A stretch of 64,000 nt of DNA from Bacteroidota bacterium (lineage in GTDB: Bacteria > Bacteroidota > Bacteroidia > Bacteroidales > VadinHA17): NCBI GenBank assembly GCA_016718875.1, contig JADKBL010000014.1, positions 1 through 64,000 on the forward strand, read 5' to 3'. The notes beneath the pieces were generated by a model. The model ran no database searches. It was not told the origin of the DNA and was given only the letters and a program-made list of their open reading frames with translations. Below, one piece after another: positions 26,564-35,291 of this stretch. Each line of letters begins with the position of its first letter. Position 1 is the first letter of the stretch. The translations under genes were made by a program, and so were the position numbers.

Positions 26564-27256
26564 ATGCCCGGGAAGAGTAACGCATTAAGCACAATATACA
26601 AATCTGAAGGTATCAGTTCACTAATTAAGCTTTTTAAAAGCAGGTATTTCTATATAGGATTCTTTTCTGTTCTTGCAGGAATGGCTTTAAATATAGCCTC
26701 TCAAACCTACCTTCATAATTATATGAGTGAGGGAAAAACTCTTCCTATGCTTTCCGATCTGATTCTTGATAACCTGCCTGTAATAGATCTTTCACTTGTG
26801 TATGATATTGTATGCCTTATCCCGATATTCCTGATGTTTATCTATGTGGTTCACAAAAAGGAATATAACCGTGTTCCGTTTCTTCTTCTGATGATCGGGA
26901 TCTTTTATCTTGTCCGAGGCGTTTTTATTGTACTTACTCCATTTGGCAACCCGCCTATGTTCGGAGGATCGGATCCGCTTTTCAATGGTTTCTCAAAATA
27001 TGAACTCGGGGTATATCCTTCAGGACATGCAGGAAACGTATTTATGCTGTTCCTGCTGGTAAATGATTCTTTGTACAAAAAAATTATTATCACCTGCCTT
27101 ATTATAGTGATAATTGCATTACTGCTTTCGCATGGCCATTACAGTATTGATATCTTTTCAGGGATATTTTTCGCTTATGCAATTAAGTCATACGGCATGA
27201 AGAATTTCTGGATGTTTGATCTTTCCAATACAGTGAAACCCGGGGTACAATCCTGA
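26564..27256 (+). CDS. PAP2-related membrane phosphatase/phosphotransferase
   Basis: The 230-residue protein has about six membrane helices. Near the end it shows YPSGHAGNVFMLFLL (the conserved SGH, at about residues 152-154) and LSHGHYSIDIFSGIFFAYAI, with the second His and Asp of the PAP2/sphingomyelin-synthase type active site. Such enzymes move phospho-head-groups on lipids at the membrane. The first PAP2 motif (K-x6-RP) is not evident, which is also true of the PAP2_C group, so a phosphotransferase is as likely as a phosphatase. Its stop codon abuts that of corA on the other strand (TGATCA). Confidence 0.75.
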   Translation: MPGKSNALSTIYKSEGISSLIKLFKSRYFYIGFFSVLAGMALNIASQTYLHNYMSEGKTLPMLSDLILDNLPVIDLSLVYDIVCLIPIFLMFIYVVHKKEYNRVPFLLLMIGIFYLVRGVFIVLTPFGNPPMFGGSDPLFNGFSKYELGVYPSGHAGNVFMLFLLVNDSLYKKIIITCLIIVIIALLLSHGHYSIDIFSGIFFAYAIKSYGMKNFWMFDLSNTVKPGVQS

Positions 27257-28273
27257 TCACCTGAGCATTCTTCCTCTCTTTTCAATTCTGCGGATCACCA
27301 TGTAGTTCACAACTGCTATTAGTCCCATAGCTAAAATAAATGCGGGGTAGGAGATCTTCCAGTTATCCGGTCCAGTCATCATTGACCATTCCGACATGCC
27401 TCCGATTGAAGCTATAAGTGTCAATGGCATAAAAACAGTTGCAATCAGTGTAAGCCGCCTTACTGAGGCATTTGTCTCGTTTGCCGACCTTGTCATCAGA
27501 TTATTCTGGAGCGAAGTATAAAGCTCCATAAGGCTCGTCACAATTTCACGGAATGTCTCTGCCAGTTCAAAAAATTTTGCAAGGTGATCATATATATCCC
27601 TGAAATGAGCAACAGTTTTTTCAGTAATAAAAGGACAATCAAGTCTGTAAATTTTAACTAGTATTTCCCGCTCATGGAAAAGGCTTTTCCTGAGGACCTG
27701 CAAACATTTCCTTATCCTCATCAGCTCGGCAGGGTCAAATGTTGCAGGATTATCAAGGATCATATCTTCTGCTTCTTCCAGTTCATCTTCAAGAGTCTCG
27801 AATGCATTGAATTTCTGATCCACAATATAATCGAGGATCCTGTGCAGGAGGGCAGCAGGCCCAAGACGCATATTTCCCGGATCACCGGAAATGATCTTAT
27901 CCAATTCAGCCAGAGGTTTTCTTTCGTCAGAATTATGTCCGCTTACTGTTATAAGGAAATTCTTGCCAATGAAAATATTTATCTCATCAATTCTTAAAAT
28001 CTTCTGAGAATATTGAAAGGCATTGAAAATTACGAATGTATTATCGGCAAAATGCTCAATTTTAGGAACCTGTTTGTCATCCATACAGTCCTCAACCGAC
28101 AGGGGATGAATGCCCAGCTTGTCAACAAGTGCCATTAAATCGGCCTTCTCCGGTTTATAGTAATTAAACCAGATATAGCCTCCTTCCTTCGATGCTGAAA
28201 TCGCCTCATCAAGAGTGTTTACACCATAAAACAATCCCGATTTTGAGAAGTGATAATGCTTCAGTTCTGACAT
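27257..28273 (-). CDS. corA: CorA-type divalent metal ion transporter
   Basis: This 338-residue protein has the long cytoplasmic CorA domain followed by two C-terminal helices. Before the first helix are RLTLIATVFMPLTLIASIGG and the signature loop, here GMSEWSMM where classical CorA has GMN. The N-terminal part shows HPLSVEDCMDDKQVPKIEHF, typical of the family. CorA forms a pentamer in the inner membrane and lets magnesium (or cobalt, nickel) in. Ser in place of Asn in the selectivity loop is a visible difference and may change ion preference. It faces the PAP2-like gene tail to tail with no base between the stops. Confidence 0.9.
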   Translation of the reverse strand: MSELKHYHFSKSGLFYGVNTLDEAISASKEGGYIWFNYYKPEKADLMALVDKLGIHPLSVEDCMDDKQVPKIEHFADNTFVIFNAFQYSQKILRIDEINIFIGKNFLITVSGHNSDERKPLAELDKIISGDPGNMRLGPAALLHRILDYIVDQKFNAFETLEDELEEAEDMILDNPATFDPAELMRIRKCLQVLRKSLFHEREILVKIYRLDCPFITEKTVAHFRDIYDHLAKFFELAETFREIVTSLMELYTSLQNNLMTRSANETNASVRRLTLIATVFMPLTLIASIGGMSEWSMMTGPDNWKISYPAFILAMGLIAVVNYMVIRRIEKRGRMLR

Positions 28274-28417
28274 AATGCCGGGCTTTAAAATTACAGGTAC
28301 AATTTAGAATAAAAAGTTTGAAGTGCCTAAAGTTCGGAATGTCTAAAGTATTTATCTCACAGGAATTAAACAACTTTAGTTTTTCCGCGTACACTTAATG
28401 AACATATATTTAAACAT

Positions 28418-28464
28418 AATGTTCTGTATTAAGAAACACTTTAAAGTTTCTTATAGAGAACATT
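28418..28464. promoter_or_regulatory. 47-bp nested palindrome upstream of pruA
   Basis: Outer arms AATGTTCT (28418-28425) and AGAACATT (28457-28464) enclose inner arms AAGAAAC (28431-28437) and GTTTCTT (28446-28452), all with nearly the same centre at 28441. The rest of 28274-28621 has no gene; 28310-28380 holds an AAAGTTTGAAGTGCC-type repeat. The palindrome could be an operator for pruA or corA, which diverge from here. Confidence 0.55.
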
Positions 28465-28593
28465 TGACATAGGACACACAGATATCATGCAGAAACAAAG
28501 AGATTGAATTTGTTATACTATGAAAATATCTTTAAATGAGATTTTGCAGTATCAGAACTGATTAAAATCAATAATAGATAAGAAGCTTGAGTT

Positions 28594-28601
28594 TAGTTTT
28601 G
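28594..28601 (+). promoter_or_regulatory. Bacteroidota promoter before pruA
   Basis: TAGTTTTG matches TAnnTTTG and lies 20 bases before the pruA ATG. Confidence 0.55.
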
Positions 28602-28621
28602 CAATCCAAAAAAATAATAAA

Positions 28622-30247
28622 ATGAATAATGCCATATACAATTTCAGGGAACCAAAGAACGAACCCGTATACTCTTATAAACCCGGAAGTGATGAACGCA
28701 GATTACTTGAGGAAGAGCTAAAGAGGCAACGAAATACTACTGTTGACATCCCATTAATAATCGGAGGAAAAGAGATACGCACAGGCAAAACAGGTACTGT
28801 GATAAATCCATCCGATCATAAAAATCCGCTTGGAGTATACCATATGGCTACGGCAAGGGAGATAGAAATGGCTATCAATGCTGCCAATAATGCAAAAAAT
28901 GACTGGATGGTTCTTTCCTGGATGGAGAGGGCCGCCATCATGGCAAAAGCTGCTGAACTAATTTCAAAGAAATACAGGTATAAGCTTAACGCGGCAACAA
29001 TGCTTGGGCAGGGAAAAAATGTCATTCAGGCTGAAATCGACTCGGCATGTGAAGTCATAGATTACCTGCGCTTCAACAACTATTTTGCTTCAATGATCTA
29101 TATGGATCAGCCTATCTCTGAGAATGAGACAATAAACAGACTTGAATACCGCCCGCTGGAAGGATTTGTATACACAGTTACTCCTTTCAATTTCACCGCA
29201 ATAGCTTCGAACCTCAATACAAGTGTTGCACTTATGGGAAACACAACCGTCTGGAAGCCAGCCTCAACATCGCTTCTTTCAAATTACTACTTCATGAAAA
29301 TCTTAGAAGAAGCCGGACTTCCTGCAGGAGTAATTAATTTTGTCCCCGGGTCCGGTGCCCTGATAAGCAGTATTGTCCTGAAGCATAAAGACCTTACCGG
29401 TATACATTTTACAGGTTCAAATGCAACATTCAACACCATATGGAAAGAGGTTTCCGACAATCTTTCAATCTATAAATCGTATCCTAAGATCGTTGGTGAA
29501 ACGGGTGGTAAGGATTTTATCTTTGCTCATTCATCAGCCTCTGTGAGAGAACTCGCAACTGCAATAGTCAGAGGCGCTTTCGAGTATCAGGGACAGAAAT
29601 GCTCAGCAGCTTCAAGAGCATATATTCCTGATTCGCTATGGAATGAGACCCGGACTCTTCTGGTTCAAATACTATCAGAGATCAGAACCGGAGATGTTAT
29701 GGATTTCTCATGCTTTGTAAATCCTGTAATAGATGAGTCGGCCTTCGACAGAATAATGGATTATATAAAAAGGGCCGAGACCTCCGGGGAGGCAACACTA
29801 CTTGCCGGAGGAAAAGGGGACAAATCAAAGGGATATTTTATTGAACCAACTCTTATTGTTACAACAAATCCGCATTTCATTACAATGGAAGAGGAGATTT
29901 TCGGTCCGGTAATGACCATTTTTGTGTATAACGACAATAAATTTGAAGAGACCCTTAAGTTATGCGACGAAACATCGCCATACGGACTTACGGGTGCAAT
30001 ATTCAGTAATGACAAATATGCAATGATTACTGCATGCAGGGCATTGCGATATTCTGCAGGCAACTTCTATATAAATGATAAACCAACCGGAGCCATGGTT
30101 GGCCAGCAGCCTTTCGGAGGTGCTCGAGCCTCAGGAACAAACGATAAAGCCGGCAGCCACCTGAATCTTACCCGCTGGGTAAGCCCGCGAACAGTAAAGG
30201 AAACGCTCATTCCCGCAGCCGATTATAAATACCCCTTTATGGGTTAA
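28622..30247 (+). CDS. pruA: L-glutamate gamma-semialdehyde dehydrogenase
   Basis: The 541-residue enzyme oxidises glutamate semialdehyde (from proline or ornithine) to glutamate with NAD. The start NAIYNFREPKNEPVYSYKPGS is typical of the stand-alone P5C dehydrogenase. VTPFNFTAIASNL and IHFTGSNATF belong to the NAD site, IVGETGGKD holds the general base Glu, and YQGQKCSAASRAY holds the catalytic Cys. The C-terminal PTGAMVGQQPFGGARASGTNDKAG is also characteristic. No proline dehydrogenase is nearby. The palindrome upstream may be its operator. Confidence 0.95.
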   Translation: MNNAIYNFREPKNEPVYSYKPGSDERRLLEEELKRQRNTTVDIPLIIGGKEIRTGKTGTVINPSDHKNPLGVYHMATAREIEMAINAANNAKNDWMVLSWMERAAIMAKAAELISKKYRYKLNAATMLGQGKNVIQAEIDSACEVIDYLRFNNYFASMIYMDQPISENETINRLEYRPLEGFVYTVTPFNFTAIASNLNTSVALMGNTTVWKPASTSLLSNYYFMKILEEAGLPAGVINFVPGSGALISSIVLKHKDLTGIHFTGSNATFNTIWKEVSDNLSIYKSYPKIVGETGGKDFIFAHSSASVRELATAIVRGAFEYQGQKCSAASRAYIPDSLWNETRTLLVQILSEIRTGDVMDFSCFVNPVIDESAFDRIMDYIKRAETSGEATLLAGGKGDKSKGYFIEPTLIVTTNPHFITMEEEIFGPVMTIFVYNDNKFEETLKLCDETSPYGLTGAIFSNDKYAMITACRALRYSAGNFYINDKPTGAMVGQQPFGGARASGTNDKAGSHLNLTRWVSPRTVKETLIPAADYKYPFMG

Positions 30248-30275
30248 TTTTTAAAAAACTTGCGTACATTTGGGG

Positions 30276-31202
30276 ATGAAGATGCCGGCTCCAGAATATA
30301 GAAGCAAACCTCTTTTTATAATCAATCCCGATTCCGGCGTAACCCCGGTTAACTATATTGTTTCACTGGGTCTTGACCTCAGGAGGGACCTTGATGCTGT
30401 TAAATCACTTTCTAAGTTTGATACTGAAACAATAATCAATCAGAACTTTAATAAGCATGATGTTTTCATTGCTGCCGGTGGTGATGGTACTGTCCACACA
30501 GTGGCAACTAAGCTTGTAGATTCCGATAAGATACTTGGTGTCCTTCCACTTGGATCAGGAAACGGATTTGCAAGGGAATTCGGCTTTAAGATGAATGTCA
30601 ACGCCCTGATGTCAAATATCCGGAAGGCAGAGGAAATGCCAATAGACGTGATTGAGGTCAATGGCCAGATGTGCCTGAATGTGGCCGGTATAGGTCTTGA
30701 CAGTTTTGTTGCACATTCTTTCAACGATATTAAGCTCAGAGGTTTTTTTCCATATATCTGGCTGACTCTCAAGACTTTTATTCAGCTTCGCCCATTTCCC
30801 GTGACAATCTGGTGTGGAGGAGAAAAGATCCTGTCAGAGGATCTTTTTGTTGTTACAGTTGCTAATACAAGACAGTTCGGGAACAATGCCTTCATTGCAC
30901 CCGATGCCAGGCCAAATGATGGAATTATCGACCTTGTTCTTATTAAACCATTCCCAAAAATATTCGGCCCTGTCTTTGTTGTAAGACTCTTCACTAAAAG
31001 AATAAACAAGTCAAAGTATGTAAAGCATATTAAGACTGACAAGGAGATCATTATTGAGGCAAAGGAAACAAGAATGCATATTGATGGTGAACCTGTTAAT
31101 TCTGATGGCAGGGTTGTTGTCCGTATTAAAAGAGGTGTTCTTAAAGTCCTCAAAACATCACGAAATAAGTTTATACCCCATAAATTTATCACCGGATCAT
31201 AA
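30276..31202 (+). CDS. Diacylglycerol kinase-family lipid kinase (YegS/DagK-like)
   Basis: The 308-residue protein has the DAGK catalytic signature AAGGDGTVHTVA and LGVLPLGSGNGFAREFG, with the C-terminal substrate domain (MHIDGEPVNSDGRVVVRIKRG). Enzymes of this family phosphorylate diacylglycerol, sphingoid bases or related lipids at the membrane. The Bacteroidota make sphingolipids, so a sphingoid base is a possible substrate, but the sequence does not decide this. The ATG at 30276 is preferred over the upstream TTG. Confidence 0.85.
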   Translation: MKMPAPEYRSKPLFIINPDSGVTPVNYIVSLGLDLRRDLDAVKSLSKFDTETIINQNFNKHDVFIAAGGDGTVHTVATKLVDSDKILGVLPLGSGNGFAREFGFKMNVNALMSNIRKAEEMPIDVIEVNGQMCLNVAGIGLDSFVAHSFNDIKLRGFFPYIWLTLKTFIQLRPFPVTIWCGGEKILSEDLFVVTVANTRQFGNNAFIAPDARPNDGIIDLVLIKPFPKIFGPVFVVRLFTKRINKSKYVKHIKTDKEIIIEAKETRMHIDGEPVNSDGRVVVRIKRGVLKVLKTSRNKFIPHKFITGS

Positions 31203-31238
31203 ACTGATCCCTTTAAGTTAAATTCAAACAACCAGAAT

Positions 31239-32582
31239 ATGAAGAGATATCTTTCATTTGCATTGGTCCTAATGCTGTCACTTGCATTATATGGACAGCA
31301 AACATCTAATAAGCCTGAACGCGAGCAGTGGTTCATGGATATGGGATTCGGGATGTTCATTCACTGGAGCATGGACTCCCAGGTTGGAGCAGTTATAAGC
31401 CATTCTATGGCCGGTGCCTCTGAAGATTATCTTAACAGGTTCATAAATGAGCTCCCGCTGACATTCAATCCCAAAAAATTTGATCCTGAAGAATGGGCCA
31501 TTCTTGCAAAACTCGCAGGAATGAAATATGTCGTTTTTACCTCGAAACATCATTCAGGCTTCTGCATGTGGGATACAAAGACAACTGATTTCAATATTAT
31601 GAATACTCCCTTCAGGAGAGACATAATGAAAGAGATCCTCGATGCCTTCCGGAAACAGGGAATAGCTATAGGTCTATATTTTTCACCTGAGGATTTCCAC
31701 TACTTCCATAAAAACAAAATCCCCATCGGCAGGCTGCAGGATCCTCTTCATTATCCGGCAAAAAATCCAGGACTGATGGCTCATGATAAGGCACAGCTGA
31801 AAGAACTCCTGACAAATTATGGCAAGATCGATATTTTCTTCTTCGACGGTCCTGAGGAGGGACTGAAAGAGTATGCATGGCAGCTGCAACCCGAACTGGT
31901 AGTAACCAGAGGACAGATGCAGACTCCGGAACAGAATCTTCCAAATAAACCTGTTGCCGGACCATGGGAAGCATGTTTTACAATGGGCACCGACTGGCAG
32001 TATAAGCCGACCAACGATCCTCACAAAAGCGGTACAGAGATCATTAATATGCTTATTGAGATAAGAGCAAAAGGTGGAAACCTCTTAATGAATGTTGGTC
32101 CGAAACCTGATGGAGAGATCCAGATTGAACAGGAAGCTCTGCTCCGGGAAATTGCCCTCTGGAACCTTGTCAATCAGGAAGGAATACATAACATACGGCC
32201 ATGGGAGATAACGAAAGAAAGAGATATCTGGTTTACAAAGGCAAAGGATAAGAATACCGTATATGCATTCGTCCCTGCAGGTACTGCCTGGAAATACGGG
32301 GAAAGAAAAGAATTTGTTTTCAAAACCCTCGAAGGAAATGATCAGACAAAGGTCAGCATACTTGGTTATGCCAGTGAGCTGGTTGAATACAGACCCGGAT
32401 ATGATGCAAAAATATATACCAGCAGTTCCCCTATCGGACTGGTAATAAGTGCTGTAAACGGCCATCGTCTTTACACCAACAACCAGTGGCCCAATCCGGT
32501 TGTACTTAAAATAGAGAATGTTAAATACAAACCTCAGGTAAATGCTGAAGGCAGAAAAAGCAACATTGATGGGGCAAAATAA
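31239..32582 (+). CDS. Secreted alpha-L-fucosidase, GH29 (first copy)
   Basis: The 447-residue product has a signal peptide (MKRYLSFALVLMLSLALYGQ) and a GH29 catalytic domain. MGFGMFIHWSMDSQ, MKYVVFTSKHHSGFCMWDT and IDIFFFDGPEE are landmarks; the Asp of FFFDG is the expected nucleophile position. GH29 enzymes release fucose from glycans. The domain is shorter and more divergent than the second copy at 42919. A transport system of the SusC/D type is not present, so the enzyme may act with genes elsewhere. Confidence 0.85.
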   Translation: MKRYLSFALVLMLSLALYGQQTSNKPEREQWFMDMGFGMFIHWSMDSQVGAVISHSMAGASEDYLNRFINELPLTFNPKKFDPEEWAILAKLAGMKYVVFTSKHHSGFCMWDTKTTDFNIMNTPFRRDIMKEILDAFRKQGIAIGLYFSPEDFHYFHKNKIPIGRLQDPLHYPAKNPGLMAHDKAQLKELLTNYGKIDIFFFDGPEEGLKEYAWQLQPELVVTRGQMQTPEQNLPNKPVAGPWEACFTMGTDWQYKPTNDPHKSGTEIINMLIEIRAKGGNLLMNVGPKPDGEIQIEQEALLREIALWNLVNQEGIHNIRPWEITKERDIWFTKAKDKNTVYAFVPAGTAWKYGERKEFVFKTLEGNDQTKVSILGYASELVEYRPGYDAKIYTSSSPIGLVISAVNGHRLYTNNQWPNPVVLKIENVKYKPQVNAEGRKSNIDGAK

Positions 32583-32597
32583 GTCTGGAAAAAGCTA

Positions 32598-32745
32598 AAA
32601 TCCATTAACCACAGAGAGCACAAAGAAATTGCACTGAGAACACAGAGGTCAAGTACTCCATTTTATGACTCCGTGTCCTCTGTGAAATTTTTATCATTGT
32701 ATCTGCCAAAGATCGTAGATAGAGACCTCTGTGTCCTCTGTGGTT
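32598..32745 (+). repeat. CACAGAG-type inverted repeat, subtype starting AAATCCATTAACCAC
   Basis: It starts with AAATCCATTAACCACAGAGA and ends with CCTCTGTGGTTAA, so the ends pair. Copies with the same start are at 36600-36702 and 58624-58735. The inner sequence is not conserved. Confidence 0.85.
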
Positions 32746-32798
32746 AAAAAAATATTCTTACATTTAAAGTATTAACTGGACTTTAAATTCCATAAATC

Positions 32799-35258
32799 AT
32801 GAAAATCTATCCGATGTCAAAAAGATTAATAATCAATTTTGTCATAATTGCTGCCATCACTATATTAAATACTCACGCTCAGTCTTTAGAACAGATCGAA
32901 TCGGGACGGGTAACCCTTCCAAACGGATGGAGCCTTACCCCAGTTGGAAAACAATTGCCGCTTGGAGACCTGCCACTTAATATTGCCATCTCACCCGACA
33001 GGAAAATCGCGGCAGTGACAAACAACGGACAGAGCGACCAGACAATCCAGCTGATAGATATCGAAAATGAAAAGGTTCTCGATTCAATCATTATTGCAAA
33101 ATCATGGCTTGGTCTTACCTTTTCAAACGACGGAAAATATATTTATGCATCAGGCGGAAATGATAACAGGATAATTAAATACTCTGTAATCAATAACAAA
33201 CTGAGAGGCACAGATACAATTACAATCGGGAAACCATGGCCGGAAAGGATATCTGTTGCCGGGCTTGCAGTTGATGATGCAGGGAAAATACTCTATACTG
33301 TTACCAAAGAGAATAATTCTCTATATGTTATTGACCTTCAGCAGAAGAAGGTTCTTTCTCAGCATTCACTTGGAGGAGAAGGTTATACATGTCTGCTTTC
33401 ACCAGATAAGAAGACTCTTTTTATCAGCTGCTGGGGCTGTGATAAAATAGTATTGTTCGATACCAAACTGCAGAAAATTTCGGGTTCCATTCAGGTTGGA
33501 GATAATCCCAATGATATGTGTATCACTGCCAACGGAAGGTTTCTGTTCGTAGCAAATGCTAATGACAATAGCGTCTCTGTTATCGACTGTAAAAATTTAA
33601 GTGTAATTGAAACACTTAATTCTGCACTTTATCCGGATGCTCTCTGCGGATCAACAACAAACAGTGTAACATTGAGCAGTGATGAGAAAACTTTATATAT
33701 CGCCAATGCGGATAATAACTGTCTTGCTGTTTTTGATGTGACAAAACCCGGAGCTTCAACAAGCAAGGGATTCATTCCTACAGCATGGTATCCAACCTGT
33801 GTAAGGACAGCAAAAAATAAAATACTTGTAAGTAACGGAAAAGGCCTGACCTCAGCAGCAAATCCTTACGGACCTCAGCCAATTATGACCAGTCAGGAAG
33901 TTGTTCACCATGAGGGAGGTAAAGAGAAGAAAACAAAGGTTCAGTACATCGGTGGTCTTTTCATGGGAACACTAAGCATCATAGGCAAATACGACGACAG
34001 TCAGCTTGCGATATATTCAAAAGCTGTTTACAGTAATACACCTTATATCAAGGAGAAAGAACTTATATCATCAGGTGATAAAAATAATCCGATACCAATT
34101 AAAATTGGAGAAAAATCACCAATCAAATATGTATTCTATGTTATTAAGGAAAACCGTACATACGACCAGGTTCTGGGCGATATGAAAGAAGGCAACGGCG
34201 ATCCGAATCTTGCACTTTTCGGAGAAAACATAACTCCAAATCAGCATGCAATAGCAAGGGAATTTGTGCTTCTCGATAATTTTTATGTAAATGGAGAGGT
34301 AAGCGCTGACGGGCACCATTGGACAATGGGTGCTTATGCAACTGATTATCTTGAGAAGAACTGGCCCACATCATATGGCGGCAGAGGAGGCGATTATCCC
34401 GGTGAAGGACAGAGAAAAGTAGCAAATAACAAAAACGGATTCCTCTGGGATGCATGCAAAAGGCAGAATGTAACCTTCCGTTCATATGGTGAATTTATAG
34501 GAGAAAAGGGTCCGAGTATTCCGGTCCTTGAAGGTCACTATTGCAAAGATTTTTCCCTCTGGGTTCCTTCAGTTCGTGATACGACACGTTTTTACCAGTG
34601 GAAGCGTGATTTCGAATTGCTTCTTGCTAAAAACGCAGTTCCACAGTTAAATACTGTAAGATTCATTAATGACCACACGGAAGGTCTGAGCCTGGGGAGA
34701 CCATCTCCATTTGCCCATGTTGCAGATAACGACCTTGCTGTCGGATTGTTTGTCGATTACCTCAGCCACAGTCCGATATGGAAGGAATGCGTAGTAATAG
34801 TTGTGGAAGATGATGCACAAAATGGTCCCGACCATGTTGATGCGCACAGAAGCCCGGCTTTCATTGCCGGAGGTTTTGTTAAACAGGGCTTTGTTGATCA
34901 TACTGTATATACAACAACTTCTCTTCTCAGAACAATTGAATTGATTCTCGGACTGCCTCCCATGACCCAGTATGATGCATCGGCAACTCCTCTCTGGCGC
35001 TGTTTCGACAATACGCCTGATCATCCTGCCTTCAATGCAAGGCAATGCCTTTACAATCTCGATGAGAAAAACCTGACAGAAAGCATCTGGCAGAAGAAAA
35101 GCGAGAAGTTTGATTTCACACAGGAAGACCGGGTAGATGATAACGAATTCAACCAGGTTATCTGGAAAGCTGTCAAGGGTCTGGATTCACCTTGTCCGCC
35201 ATCAGTACGTGCTGCATTCTTCATGCAGAATGAACTTGGCGAGGAAGATGATGATTAG
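32799..35258 (+). CDS. Secreted beta-propeller plus phosphoesterase protein
   Basis: This 819-residue protein has a signal peptide (hydrophobic stretch LIINFVIIAAITILNTHAQ). Residues about 50-360 are YncE-like beta-propeller repeats (for example YIASGGNDNRIIKY, LFVANANDNSVSVID, LYIANADNNCLAVFD). Residues about 445-800 form a phosphoesterase domain: YVFYVIKENRTYDQVLGD, LLDNFYVNGEVSADGHHW, VVIVVEDDAQNGPDHVDAHR. The second domain belongs to the alkaline-phosphatase-like group with phospholipase C members, and the E-N-R-T-Y-D and D-H-V-D-A-H clusters would hold metal. The natural substrate is unknown. A REP-like hairpin starts 2 bases after the stop. Confidence 0.88.
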   Translation: MKIYPMSKRLIINFVIIAAITILNTHAQSLEQIESGRVTLPNGWSLTPVGKQLPLGDLPLNIAISPDRKIAAVTNNGQSDQTIQLIDIENEKVLDSIIIAKSWLGLTFSNDGKYIYASGGNDNRIIKYSVINNKLRGTDTITIGKPWPERISVAGLAVDDAGKILYTVTKENNSLYVIDLQQKKVLSQHSLGGEGYTCLLSPDKKTLFISCWGCDKIVLFDTKLQKISGSIQVGDNPNDMCITANGRFLFVANANDNSVSVIDCKNLSVIETLNSALYPDALCGSTTNSVTLSSDEKTLYIANADNNCLAVFDVTKPGASTSKGFIPTAWYPTCVRTAKNKILVSNGKGLTSAANPYGPQPIMTSQEVVHHEGGKEKKTKVQYIGGLFMGTLSIIGKYDDSQLAIYSKAVYSNTPYIKEKELISSGDKNNPIPIKIGEKSPIKYVFYVIKENRTYDQVLGDMKEGNGDPNLALFGENITPNQHAIAREFVLLDNFYVNGEVSADGHHWTMGAYATDYLEKNWPTSYGGRGGDYPGEGQRKVANNKNGFLWDACKRQNVTFRSYGEFIGEKGPSIPVLEGHYCKDFSLWVPSVRDTTRFYQWKRDFELLLAKNAVPQLNTVRFINDHTEGLSLGRPSPFAHVADNDLAVGLFVDYLSHSPIWKECVVIVVEDDAQNGPDHVDAHRSPAFIAGGFVKQGFVDHTVYTTTSLLRTIELILGLPPMTQYDASATPLWRCFDNTPDHPAFNARQCLYNLDEKNLTESIWQKKSEKFDFTQEDRVDDNEFNQVIWKAVKGLDSPCPPSVRAAFFMQNELGEEDDD

Positions 35259-35260
35259 TC

Positions 35261-35286
35261 GCTGGCGCGGATCTGTGATCCGTGCC
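35261..35286 (+). repeat. REP-like hairpin between convergent genes
   Basis: GCTGGCGCGGATCTGTGATC followed by CGTGCC folds by pairing GGCGCGGATC with GATCCGTGCC. It lies between the stops of the phosphoesterase and the aminotransferase. The same unit occurs twice, in opposite senses, at 39114-39175. It may serve as a shared terminator. Confidence 0.8.
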
Positions 35287-35291
35287 ATCTA

